Positions 57,293 through 64,000 of a DNA stretch of 64,000 nt are shown piece by piece. How positions within the stretch are numbered: position 1 is the stretch's first letter; every line of letters begins with the position of its first letter. A model generated the notes under the pieces. It saw only the letters and a program-made list of their open reading frames with translations, was not told the DNA's origin and made no database searches. The stretch covers positions 3,638,501 through 3,702,500 of the forward strand of contig NZ_CP041690.1 of the NCBI RefSeq assembly GCF_008000755.1. The letters run 5' to 3'. The DNA is from Youhaiella tibetensis. GTDB taxonomy: Bacteria; Pseudomonadota; Alphaproteobacteria; Rhizobiales; Devosiaceae. The translations under genes were made by a program, and so were the position numbers.

Positions 57293-59200
57293 TTGGAAGG
57301 CAATCTCCTCCTCGTCATCTTCGTGCTGCTCGCCGCGACCGTGGCACTCGTGCCGCTCGCCAAGTGGAGCGGCACCGGCACTATCCTGGGCTACCTCGCC
57401 GCAGGCATCCTCATCGGCCCCTATGGCCTCAAGCTCGTTTCCGACACGCACCTGATCTCCAACGTCGCCGAGTTCGGCGTGGTGATGATGCTGTTCCTCA
57501 TCGGCCTGGAGGTGCAGCCCTCCGAACTCTGGCGGCTGCGCAACAAGGTGGTCGGCATGGGCATCCCCCAGGTCGCCCTATCGGCAGCGCTCCTGGCGGC
57601 CGTATTCCGCCTCACCGGCGTTCACTGGGCCATCGCCCTCACTATCGGGCTGGCGTTGTCGCTCTCCTCGACCGCCATCGCCATGCAGTCGATCGCCCAG
57701 CGCGAGATCACCAAGACCGATACCGGCAGGGCGAGCCTGGTGGTGCTGCTGGTCCAGGACATGGCCGTGATCCCGATCCTGGCCGCGCTGCCGATCCTCG
57801 CCGCCTTCAGCGGCTCGCCCTCGGCCATCATCCGAACCGACATCGGCAACGCCATCCAGGCCATTGACGATCCGATCGACCTGTTCACCCCGCTCCTCAT
57901 CATCGTCGCCTTCGTCGGTGCCCTGCTCGGCGCGCGCTTCGTGGTGCGTCCGCTCATCTATTTCGTGGCCCGTGCCCACGTGCGCGAGGTCTTCACGGCC
58001 CTGGCGCTCGCCCTCGTCATCGGTGCGTCCCTGCTGACCCAATCGATCGGCCTCTCCCCCGCGCTCGGGGCGTTCCTGGGCGGGGTTCTGCTGGCCGATA
58101 GCGAATACCGCCATGAGCTCCAGAGCAATCTCGAACCCTTCAAGGGCCTGCTGCTGGGGCTTTTCTTCATCTCGGTGGGCATGTCGATCACGTTCTCGGT
58201 GTTCCTCGATGCCCCGCTCACCATCCTCGCCATCCTCCTGGCCATGATGGCCATCAAGATGGCGGTGCTCTATGGGCTGGGCTCGGTCTTCGGCATGCAC
58301 TCGGCCGATCGCATGCTCTTCGCGATCCTGCTCTGCCAGGCCAGCGAGTTCAGCTTCGTGGTGCTGCAGGCCGGCGTTTCGGCCGGCGGCATCGGTCAGC
58401 ACGACTACGAAGTGCTCAGCCTGATCGTGGCCCTCTCGATGGCCACGACCCCGCTCTTGCTCTTTGCCTTCGACCGGCTGATCGCGCCGCGCCTGCATGC
58501 CAGCCCCACGCCCGAGCCGAGCGAACCGATGAACTCGGACCAGAAGGTCATCGTGCTTGGCTACGGCCGGTTCGGCCAGATTGTCACGCGCCTGCTGCGC
58601 TCGCAGGGCTTCGAGATGACCCTGATCGACGACGACCCAGCCCAGATCGCGCTGATGCGCCGCTTCGGCATCAAGGTCTTCTATGGCGATGCCTCGCGCC
58701 TCGACCTGCTCGAGGCGGCCGATGCGCGCCATGCCCAGATGATCATCGTCGCCGTGGCCGGGCGCGAGCGCATCCTCTCGATCGTTTCCTCGGTCCGCCG
58801 CCACTATCCGCACGTCAAGATCGCGGCGCGCGCCGTCGACCGCGCCCACGCCCATCGTCTGATGGCCCTTGGCGTTGACGTCTTCGAGCGCGAAACTTTC
58901 CGATCCGCCCTCACCCTTGCCACCAGCTCTCTGGTCGCCCTCGGCTACGAACCGGAGCGCGCCCAGCGCCTGGGCGAAGCCTTTGCCGACCACGACATCC
59001 GCATGCTCCACCAGAGCTACGAGCTGCGCGACGACGAGGACGCCTATATCGGCTTCGTGCGCCAATCGGTGGAAATGCTGGGCAGCGTGCTCGAGGCCGA
59101 CGAGGCGCGTGGCGAGGAAAACGGACACTCCACCGGCGATTCCGATCGCGCCCGCGACCGGCGCGATATTGACAACGGCTCCGCCGCAGGGTCGAGATAG
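57293..59200 (+). CDS. CPA2 cation:proton antiporter with RCK domain (KefB/C-like)
   Basis: 635 residues from the TTG at 57293 (GAGGAG 6 bp upstream). About 12 TM helices with GLALSLSSTAIAMQ and VLLVQDMAVIPILA, the CPA2 ion-binding region, then a linker and a cytoplasmic TrkA-N/RCK domain (VIVLGYGRFGQIVTRLLRSQ, near 420) binding NAD(H). Such proteins export K+ under stress, controlled by nucleotide or glutathione adducts. No KefG/KefF ancillary gene is adjacent. Confidence 0.94.
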   Translation: MEGNLLLVIFVLLAATVALVPLAKWSGTGTILGYLAAGILIGPYGLKLVSDTHLISNVAEFGVVMMLFLIGLEVQPSELWRLRNKVVGMGIPQVALSAALLAAVFRLTGVHWAIALTIGLALSLSSTAIAMQSIAQREITKTDTGRASLVVLLVQDMAVIPILAALPILAAFSGSPSAIIRTDIGNAIQAIDDPIDLFTPLLIIVAFVGALLGARFVVRPLIYFVARAHVREVFTALALALVIGASLLTQSIGLSPALGAFLGGVLLADSEYRHELQSNLEPFKGLLLGLFFISVGMSITFSVFLDAPLTILAILLAMMAIKMAVLYGLGSVFGMHSADRMLFAILLCQASEFSFVVLQAGVSAGGIGQHDYEVLSLIVALSMATTPLLLFAFDRLIAPRLHASPTPEPSEPMNSDQKVIVLGYGRFGQIVTRLLRSQGFEMTLIDDDPAQIALMRRFGIKVFYGDASRLDLLEAADARHAQMIIVAVAGRERILSIVSSVRRHYPHVKIAARAVDRAHAHRLMALGVDVFERETFRSALTLATSSLVALGYEPERAQRLGEAFADHDIRMLHQSYELRDDEDAYIGFVRQSVEMLGSVLEADEARGEENGHSTGDSDRARDRRDIDNGSAAGSR

Positions 59201-59233
59201 CGCTCCAACCTTCCCGCCCCGGCTTTCCCGCCT

Positions 59234-60007
59234 ATGTACGATCCCTATTTCCTGACGGTCTGCGTGATCGCGGTCTTCCTTGTCGCCCTTTCCAAGGCCG
59301 GCCTGCTCGGCAGCTTGGGCGTGGTCGGCGTACCGCTCCTGAGCCTGGTCATGCCGGCGCGCGACGCCGCCGGCATGATGCTGCCCGTGCTTCTTGTGAT
59401 GGATGCCATCGCCGTCTGGTCCTACCGCAAGGAATGCGACTGGAGCATCCTCAAGATCATGCTCCCCGGTGCCATGGTCGGCACCCTCATCGGCTGGGTG
59501 CTCTGGTCCTTCGTCTCCGATTCGCTCGTGCTGCTGTTCGTCGGCGTGATCACGGTGCTGTTCATCCTCGACGCAGTCTTCCCCATCCGCAAGGCGTTGG
59601 TGGGCCTGTCCTCGCCGTCCACCGGCTGGGGCCGGTTCTGGGGCGCGTTTGCCGGCTTCACCAGCTTCGTCAGCCACACCGGCGGCCCGCCCTTCCAGAT
59701 CTACGTGCTGCCCCAGAAGCTGGCGCCCGCGCTCTATTCGGGCACGTCGGCCTTTTTCTTTGCCATCGTCAACACCTCCAAGCTCGTGCCCTATTTCTTC
59801 CTGGGCCAGCTTTCAGTCAGCAATCTCGAACTGGCCGCGCTCCTGGCGCCAGTGGCCATCGTCGGGGTGCTGATCGGGGTGTACCTGGTGCGTCGCATCT
59901 CGGCCCGCTTTTTCTACCAGATCGCCTACGGGCTGGTGTTCCTGCTGGCGCTCAAGCTCATCTATGACGGCGCGATGGGCCTCTTGGCCGGGTCGGGCGT
60001 GGCCTGA
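59234..60007 (+). CDS. TSUP-family permease (TauE/SafE)
   Basis: 257 residues with about eight hydrophobic helices and the two TauE/SafE repeats (ALSKAGLLGSLGVVGVPLLS, AGFTSFVSHTGGPPFQIYVL). Members move sulfite, sulfoacetate or other small organic anions out of or into the cell. It follows the antiporter by 33 bp, so they may be co-transcribed. Substrate unknown. Confidence 0.92.
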   Translation: MYDPYFLTVCVIAVFLVALSKAGLLGSLGVVGVPLLSLVMPARDAAGMMLPVLLVMDAIAVWSYRKECDWSILKIMLPGAMVGTLIGWVLWSFVSDSLVLLFVGVITVLFILDAVFPIRKALVGLSSPSTGWGRFWGAFAGFTSFVSHTGGPPFQIYVLPQKLAPALYSGTSAFFFAIVNTSKLVPYFFLGQLSVSNLELAALLAPVAIVGVLIGVYLVRRISARFFYQIAYGLVFLLALKLIYDGAMGLLAGSGVA

Positions 60008-60019
60008 GGCCCAACAAAA

Positions 60020-60042
60020 AAGGCCGCGTGGTGCGCGGCCTT
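60020..60042. terminator. Bidirectional terminator between the TSUP and DUF465 genes
   Basis: AAGGCCGCG (60020-60028) and CGCGGCCTT (60034-60042) pair perfectly; A6 precedes and TTCT follows. The longer T run is on the minus strand, for the convergent DUF465 gene. Confidence 0.88.
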
Positions 60043-60070
60043 CTCCCACAACTGAAATCGTTTGGCGCCG

Positions 60071-60244
60071 TCAGGCTTCGGCGCTGGAGAGTCTGGTGAG
60101 TTCGTCCTTCACCTCGAGCTTCTTTCGTTTCAGGGCCGAAATGTAGAGGTCGTCTTTGAGGTAGTTCTGCATCTCGGATTCGATCTTCTGATCGAGCTCC
60201 CGGTGACGCCGCTCGAGTGCGGCGATGTAGCCTTCAGTCGTCAT
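60071..60244 (-). CDS. DUF465/YdcH-type small protein
   Basis: 57 residues beginning MTTEGYIAALERRHRELDQK and ending LSSAEA, too short for most gene callers. AAAGGAG lies 6 bp before the ATG. The core E..M...LK.D.L.I..LKR.KL..KDE is the DUF465/YdcH fold, a short helical hairpin. Function unknown. A second DUF465 gene is divergent 160 bp away. Confidence 0.88.
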   Translation of the reverse strand: MTTEGYIAALERRHRELDQKIESEMQNYLKDDLYISALKRKKLEVKDELTRLSSAEA

Positions 60245-60403
60245 GACAACTCCTTTGAGCTTGGTCGGACTCTGTGATCGTCACAAAAAATTCACGTCTT
60301 GTCGACTCAGACGAAGGGCGAGCGGGAAACCCCGTGCAAAATCGCTTTCGATCAGCTAACCAAGACCTCAGGCGTCCATAAGCATAAAGAAGTCGCGCGC
60401 CCG

Positions 60404-60619
60404 ATGCTGCCTTTGACCAAGGAACAGGAAGCCGCTCTCGGCCTCGAACTGGCGACCAAACGCCAGGAACACGCTGATCTTGATGCGGCAATCGCCACGC
60501 TGGCGGCTTCGCACGTGGCCGACCGGATGCTGATCCAGCGCCTCAAGAAGCGCAAGCTGGTGCTCAAGGACCGGATCGTCCAGCTCGAAACCATCCTCAT
60601 TCCAGACATCATCGCGTGA
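60404..60619 (+). CDS. Second DUF465/YdcH-type small protein
   Basis: 71 residues ([20 protein letters not shown] ... [20 protein letters not shown]). Same helical-hairpin family as the gene at 60071-60244: LKKRKL..KD is shared. Ribosome-binding site weak (AAGAAG). It lies 64 bp upstream of purE on the same strand. Confidence 0.8.
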   Translation: MLPLTKEQEAALGLELATKRQEHADLDAAIATLAASHVADRMLIQRLKKRKLVLKDRIVQLETILIPDIIA

Positions 60620-60683
60620 GGGCGCGCCTTGCACCTCACGACCTTTTGAGCTACACGCGCCTTTTGCAGGGGGACCGGGCCAT

Positions 60684-61178
60684 ATGCTGACCACGCCGCT
60701 TGTCGCCATCGTCATGGGAAGCCAGTCCGATTGGCCCACCATGCGGCATGCCGCCGAAGTCCTCGACAATCTCAAGATCGAATACGAAGCCCGGATCGTG
60801 TCGGCCCACCGCACGCCCGACCGGCTCGTCGATTTCGCCAAGAGCGCCAAGGCCGACGGCTTCAAGGTCATCATCGCGGGGGCCGGCGGCGCCGCGCACC
60901 TGCCCGGCATGATCGCCTCAATGACCACCCTCCCCGTCTTCGGCGTCCCCGTGCGCTCCAAGGCCCTTTCGGGCCAGGACAGCCTGCTCTCGATCGTACA
61001 GATGCCGGGTGGCATTCCGGTCGGCACCCTCGCCATCGGCGAGCCGGGCGCCATCAATGCCGCGCTTCTGGCTGCCGCCGTGCTGGCGCTCTCGGATGCC
61101 GAGATCGATGCCGCGCTCGATCGCTACCGCCGTGACCAGAGCGGCGCCGTCCCACTCTTTCCCCAAGACGACGAATGA
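60684..61178 (+). CDS. purE: N5-carboxyaminoimidazole ribonucleotide mutase PurE
   Basis: 164 residues. The class I PurE signature GSQSDWPTM is at residues 12-20, followed by SAHRTPDRL and [12 protein letters not shown]. It shifts the carboxyl group from N5-CAIR to CAIR in purine synthesis. It overlaps purK by 4 bp, the standard purEK operon. Confidence 0.97.
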   Translation: MLTTPLVAIVMGSQSDWPTMRHAAEVLDNLKIEYEARIVSAHRTPDRLVDFAKSAKADGFKVIIAGAGGAAHLPGMIASMTTLPVFGVPVRSKALSGQDSLLSIVQMPGGIPVGTLAIGEPGAINAALLAAAVLALSDAEIDAALDRYRRDQSGAVPLFPQDDE

Positions 61179-62266
61179 CCGCCACTGATCCCCTGCCGCC
61201 CGGCAGCACTATCGGCATCCTGGGCGGAGGCCAGCTCGGCCGCATGCTCGCCCTCGCCGCGGCGCGCCTGGGCATGAAGACCCATGTCTATTGCCCCGAC
61301 GCCCTCAGCCCCGCCTTCGAGGTGACCCCGCACAGGACCGTGGCCGCCTATGACGACGAAGCCGCGCTCGCCGCCTTTGCCGAGGCCGTGGACGTGGTGA
61401 CCTACGAATTCGAGAACGTGCCGGCGCAAACGGCGGAATTCATCGCCGCGCGCGTTCCGCTGCGCCCGGGCGCGCGCGCCCTCGCCGTCTCCCAGGACCG
61501 GCTCGAGGAAAAAGGCTTCCTCTCCGATAGCGGCGTGCCGGTGGCGCCCTACCGCCCGGTCTATTCGCTCGATGACCTCGAGGCCGCGCTCGCCGAACTG
61601 GGCACCCCCGCCGTCCTCAAGACCACGCGGCTGGGCTATGACGGCAAGGGCCAGCGCATCGTGCGCAGTATCAATGAGGCGGCCGCGGCATTCGACGCGC
61701 TTGACCCCAAGCCGCTGGTGCTCGAAGCCTTCATCGGATTCGACAAGGAAATCTCGGTAATTGCGGCGGGCAATGCCAGGGGCGAAGTGGTGAGCTTCGA
61801 GCCCTCCGAGAATGTTCACCGCGACCACATCCTCAAGACCTCGACGGTTCCCGCCGCCATCTCTGCCGAGCTCGCGGCCAAGGCCGCCGACGCGGCCAGG
61901 CGGATCGTTGGCGCGCTCGACTACGTGGGCGTGATGGGAATCGAGTTCTTCGTGCTGCCCGGTGGCGAGGACCTGCTCGTCAACGAGATCGCCCCGCGCG
62001 TCCACAATTCGGGCCACTGGACCGAAGCGGTATGCGTGACCGATCAGTTCGAGCAGCACATCCGCGCCGTGGTCAACTGGCCACTGGGTGATGTGACCCG
62101 CACCGCCGATGTCGTGATGGAAAACCTCATCGGCTACGAGGTTGATTCCATTGTAGAACTTCTCGGTCCCGGCATCCGCCCCCATCTTTACGGAAAGACC
62201 GAGGCCCGCCCCGGGCGCAAGATGGGACACATCAACCGCGTTGGCGAGCAAACCGGCAGAAAATAA
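61175..62266 (+). CDS. purK: N5-carboxyaminoimidazole ribonucleotide synthase PurK
   Basis: 363 residues, ATP-grasp fold. Start [20 protein letters not shown], the ATP-binding loop [10 protein letters not shown] and catalytic [13 protein letters not shown], then the C-terminal block [18 protein letters not shown]. It carboxylates AIR with bicarbonate and ATP; its unstable product goes to PurE. Confidence 0.97.
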   Translation: MTATDPLPPGSTIGILGGGQLGRMLALAAARLGMKTHVYCPDALSPAFEVTPHRTVAAYDDEAALAAFAEAVDVVTYEFENVPAQTAEFIAARVPLRPGARALAVSQDRLEEKGFLSDSGVPVAPYRPVYSLDDLEAALAELGTPAVLKTTRLGYDGKGQRIVRSINEAAAAFDALDPKPLVLEAFIGFDKEISVIAAGNARGEVVSFEPSENVHRDHILKTSTVPAAISAELAAKAADAARRIVGALDYVGVMGIEFFVLPGGEDLLVNEIAPRVHNSGHWTEAVCVTDQFEQHIRAVVNWPLGDVTRTADVVMENLIGYEVDSIVELLGPGIRPHLYGKTEARPGRKMGHINRVGEQTGRK

Positions 62267-62416
62267 GCAATTTGCACGGTTTGGGCAGTGGACAAGCCGC
62301 CGGGGTTGGACTATATACCCCGACCACGGTGACTGGCTCGGCCGGTCGGCGCAAGTACCATATGGCCCTTGCGCCCCACATCAAACACTGACGAGAATTC
62401 TGGAAGGCGGTTACGC

Positions 62417-62650
62417 TTGCAAGTAGTTGTCCGCGATAACAATGTCGATCAGGCGCTCCGCGCGCTGAAGAAGAAGCTCCAGCGGGAAGGCGTTTTCCGC
62501 GAGATGAAGCTTCGCAACTATTACGAGAAGCCCTCCGAGAAGAAGGCGCGCCAGAAGGCTGAAGCCGTGCGCCGCGCCCGCAAGCTGGCACGTAAGCGCG
62601 CCCAGCGTGAGAGCGGTGTCGCTGCAGCAGCCCCGCGTCGCGCCTCGTAA
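62417..62650 (+). CDS. rpsU: 30S ribosomal protein S21
   Basis: 77 residues starting at TTG 62417 (GGAAGG upstream), giving the family start [20 protein letters not shown] right after Met. The basic tail is longer than in E. coli and Ala/Arg-rich ([15 protein letters not shown]). The TTG may limit expression. A terminator follows. Confidence 0.95.
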   Translation: MQVVVRDNNVDQALRALKKKLQREGVFREMKLRNYYEKPSEKKARQKAEAVRRARKLARKRAQRESGVAAAAPRRAS

Positions 62651-62673
62651 GCTTCGAGCGCAGACAAGATTTG

Positions 62674-62702
62674 AAACGCCGTCCTTCGCAGGGCGGCGTT
62701 TT
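62674..62702 (+). terminator. Terminator of rpsU
   Basis: AAACGCCGTCC (62674-62684) pairs with GGGCGGCGTTT (62691-62701), one G-U pair, ending in TTTT. Confidence 0.9.
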
Positions 62703-62731
62703 CGCTCGTTCGGAAATGGGAATTGGGCGCC

Positions 62732-63271
62732 TCAGGCGATGTCTTCGGGCCCTGTCTCGCGCTTCCAGCCGGTGATCATGGCCCAGGGCAGGTTCTCGCG
62801 ATGGCGCAGGCTCGCCAGGACGACCCCACCGATATGGACCACGACCAGGACCAGCAGCAGCTTGGCGAGCAGCTTGTGGCCATCCTCCACCCAACCCACT
62901 CCGAAGAACTGATCGGTCTGGGATAGCCAGCCAGTGAAGGCGAGCGAGCCCATGGTGAGGATCAGCGCCACGATCATGGCCCCACCCGCCGGATTGTGCC
63001 CCAGGTAGCGGCTCTCCTTGCCGGTGACGATATCGCGCAGGTAGCCGAGCACCTTGGAAGGGTGGTGCACGAACTGGCTGAACCTGGCATAGCGCGTACC
63101 CAGCAGGCCCCAGACCAGACGCAGCGCGATCAGAGCGCCGGCGGCATAGCCGGCCCAGTGGTGCAGCGTCTTGGACTGGTCGGCGCTGAGCCACGCCACC
63201 GCGAAGCTCAGCACCAGGCCCCAATGGAAAACGCGAACGACCGGATCCCAGACTTTCACGATCCCCGCCAT
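62732..63271 (-). CDS. Cytochrome b561-family membrane protein
   Basis: 179 residues, four TM helices with paired His ligands: RVFHWGLVLSF, LHHWAGYAAGALIALR and KLLLVLVVVHIGGVVL. The signature of the bacterial di-haem b561 family, which passes electrons between the quinol pool and a periplasmic acceptor. It starts 4 bp after the stop of the PepSY gene, indicating one operon. Physiological partner unknown. Confidence 0.93.
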   Translation of the reverse strand: MAGIVKVWDPVVRVFHWGLVLSFAVAWLSADQSKTLHHWAGYAAGALIALRLVWGLLGTRYARFSQFVHHPSKVLGYLRDIVTGKESRYLGHNPAGGAMIVALILTMGSLAFTGWLSQTDQFFGVGWVEDGHKLLAKLLLVLVVVHIGGVVLASLRHRENLPWAMITGWKRETGPEDIA

Positions 63272-63275
63272 GGCA

Positions 63276-63542
63276 TCAGTCCGCCGGAACGTCGACGAGG
63301 TCCAGGGTGGCCGGATCGAACAGCGATTCCATGCGCGTGCCGTCGGTCTTGACCGCATAGGCCTCGTAGCAACCCTTGTCCTTCTTGATCTGGCGCACGG
63401 TCCAGCCTTCGCTGGTGAGCTTGGCGGTCAGTGCCTCCTCGGGCTGCCACTTGTCGGCGGCCACGGTACAGGCATCGGCCGCGAAGGCCGGAGCGGTCGC
63501 CAGGGTCATGAGGGCCGCGGCGGCGAATGCGATTTTCTTCAT
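63276..63542 (-). CDS. PepSY-domain secreted protein
   Basis: 88 residues from the ATG at 63542: signal peptide about 1-21 (TLATAPAFA) and a single PepSY-type fold (EALTAKLTSEGWTVRQIKKD ... MESLFDPATLDLV) with Cys25 and another Cys (KGCYEAYA) that could form a disulfide. PepSY plus cytochrome b561 pairs are often encoded next to OmpR-type two-component genes, as here. Confidence 0.87.
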   Translation of the reverse strand: MKKIAFAAAALMTLATAPAFAADACTVAADKWQPEEALTAKLTSEGWTVRQIKKDKGCYEAYAVKTDGTRMESLFDPATLDLVDVPAD

Positions 63543-63601
63543 TGAAGCTTTCCTTGTGTCACTATGCCTTTGCTTGGCATGGCGCCAAGCTGGCGGCACT
63601 G

Positions 63602-63652
63602 GCTGACAACAAGCTGAACGCAGGCACCGATGCCGTTCAGACTGGTGTCAGC
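63602..63652. promoter_or_regulatory. Paired OmpR-type boxes in the PepSY / response-regulator divergent promoter
   Basis: Arms 63602-63620 and 63634-63652 are inverted repeats with 16 of 19 positions complementary. Each arm is itself a direct repeat with 11-bp periodicity (GCTGAC-N5-GCTGAAC; opposite strand GCTGAC-N5-TCTGAAC), the geometry bound by OmpR/PhoB-type dimers. Outer G/C arms (63581-63590, 63651-63661) are also complementary. Confidence 0.65.
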
Positions 63653-63689
63653 TTGGGCGCCTAGGCAGGTGCGATTCTAGTGGGGCAAG

Positions 63690-64000
63690 ATGCGCGTATT
63701 GCTGATCGAAGATGACCGGGACCTGGGCGGCGCCGTGCGCGACCACATCGCCGCCGAGGGCTACGCGGTCGACTGGGTGCGGTTCCTCGAGGAGGCGATC
63801 GACGCCACCCTCGGCACGGTCTACGACCTGGTGCTGCTCGACCTCAACCTGCCCGACGGCAAGGGTCTCGATTTTCTGCGGCGCCTGCGCAAGCGCGGCG
63901 ACACGACGCCCGTCATCATCCTCACCGCCATGGACCAGGTCTCATCGCGTATCGAGGGCCTCAATGCCGGGGCCGACGACTATATCGTCAAGCCCTTCGA
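63690..64000 (+). CDS. OmpR-type response regulator (3' truncated)
   Basis: First 103 residues of a receiver domain; the window ends before the stop. Acidic pocket Asp8/Asp9, phosphorylation site Asp51 (LVLLDLNLPDG), Thr79 (VIILTA) and Lys101 (YIVKPF) are all in place. The DNA-binding domain and any kinase gene lie beyond the window. The receiver resembles the PmrA/QseB/FeuP branch of the OmpR family. It probably regulates the divergent PepSY-cytochrome b561 operon through the boxes at 63602-63652. Confidence 0.9.
   Translation, partial: MRVLLIEDDRDLGGAVRDHIAAEGYAVDWVRFLEEAIDATLGTVYDLVLLDLNLPDGKGLDFLRRLRKRGDTTPVIILTAMDQVSSRIEGLNAGADDYIVKPF

Noticed and set aside
57578-59677. Long open frame opposite the KefB-like antiporter
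   Set aside because: Antisense artefact of high GC content, rich in His, Asp and Gly, with no recognisable domain.

Overview
The window is GC-rich, densely coded DNA from an alphaproteobacterium of the Hyphomicrobiales (Rhizobiales), most likely a Devosia-like lineage. The order-level call rests on an rpmE / rcdA (DUF1465) / DUF1192 / quinone reductase / trcR (DUF1013) cluster, a DUF4164-zapA pair, an alphaproteobacterial GTTC-N7-GTTC SOS box, two perfect CtrA boxes (TTAA-N7-TTAAC) and a complete ruvCAB-ybgC-tolQRAB-pal-cpoB run. The genus is an inference. I see no tRNA or rRNA gene, CRISPR array, insertion sequence or prophage, so this is chromosomal core with a few accessory genes.

Layout. 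1-2408: end of a peptide-type ABC importer operon (permease plus two ATPases). 2409-5511: a RES-Xre toxin-antitoxin pair, an Rrf2-regulated thioredoxin-reductase-like flavoprotein and ybaK. 5694-10219: a Tim44-like membrane protein, motAB and an SOS-controlled dinB. 10434-19517: accessory genes (MFS exporter with divergent LysR regulator, DUF885 peptidase, YdeP-like molybdoenzyme, IalB-like protein, YcaQ-like glycosylase, CBS protein, and an outer-membrane barrel behind a CtrA box). 19687-33429 (minus strand): glmM, ftsH, tilS, a frameshifted cpoB, pal, tolB, tolA, tolR, tolQ, ybgC, a rhomboid, ruvB, ruvA, ruvC. 33513-40287: lytic transglycosylase, Na+/H+ antiporter, 6S RNA, 5-FCL, ymdB, yebC, a diguanylate cyclase, zapA and DUF4164. 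40546-48252: tkt-gap-pgk-fba carbon cluster, a degenerate ThiE-like protein and a Sel1 protein. 48317-51240: suhB and an unnamed MotA/TolQ-like plus MotB/OmpA-like pair. 51478-57245: GFA protein, ABC exporter, rpmE and the cell-cycle cluster. 57293-64000: K+/H+ and TSUP transporters, two DUF465 genes, purEK, rpsU, and a cytochrome b561 / PepSY pair divergent from a truncated OmpR-type regulator.

How the parts work together. Envelope energetics dominates: three separate proton-channel pairs occur (MotAB, TolQR, and the unassigned 49196-51240 pair), together with the whole Tol-Pal system, FtsH and a lytic transglycosylase. Cell-cycle control is the second theme: CtrA boxes lie upstream of an outer-membrane protein and next to rcdA, whose product promotes CtrA degradation in Caulobacter, with TrcR nearby. 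DNA repair is the third (dinB, ruvCAB, a YcaQ-like glycosylase).

The most interesting unexplained signals are: four consecutive stem-loops ending in a terminator beside a perfect CtrA box (54924-55064, minus strand), a candidate small RNA; the uncharacterised stator-like pair at 49196-51240; paired inverted OmpR-type boxes at 63602-63652; a long hairpin ending just before the ThiE-like start; and a one-base homopolymer frameshift in cpoB.
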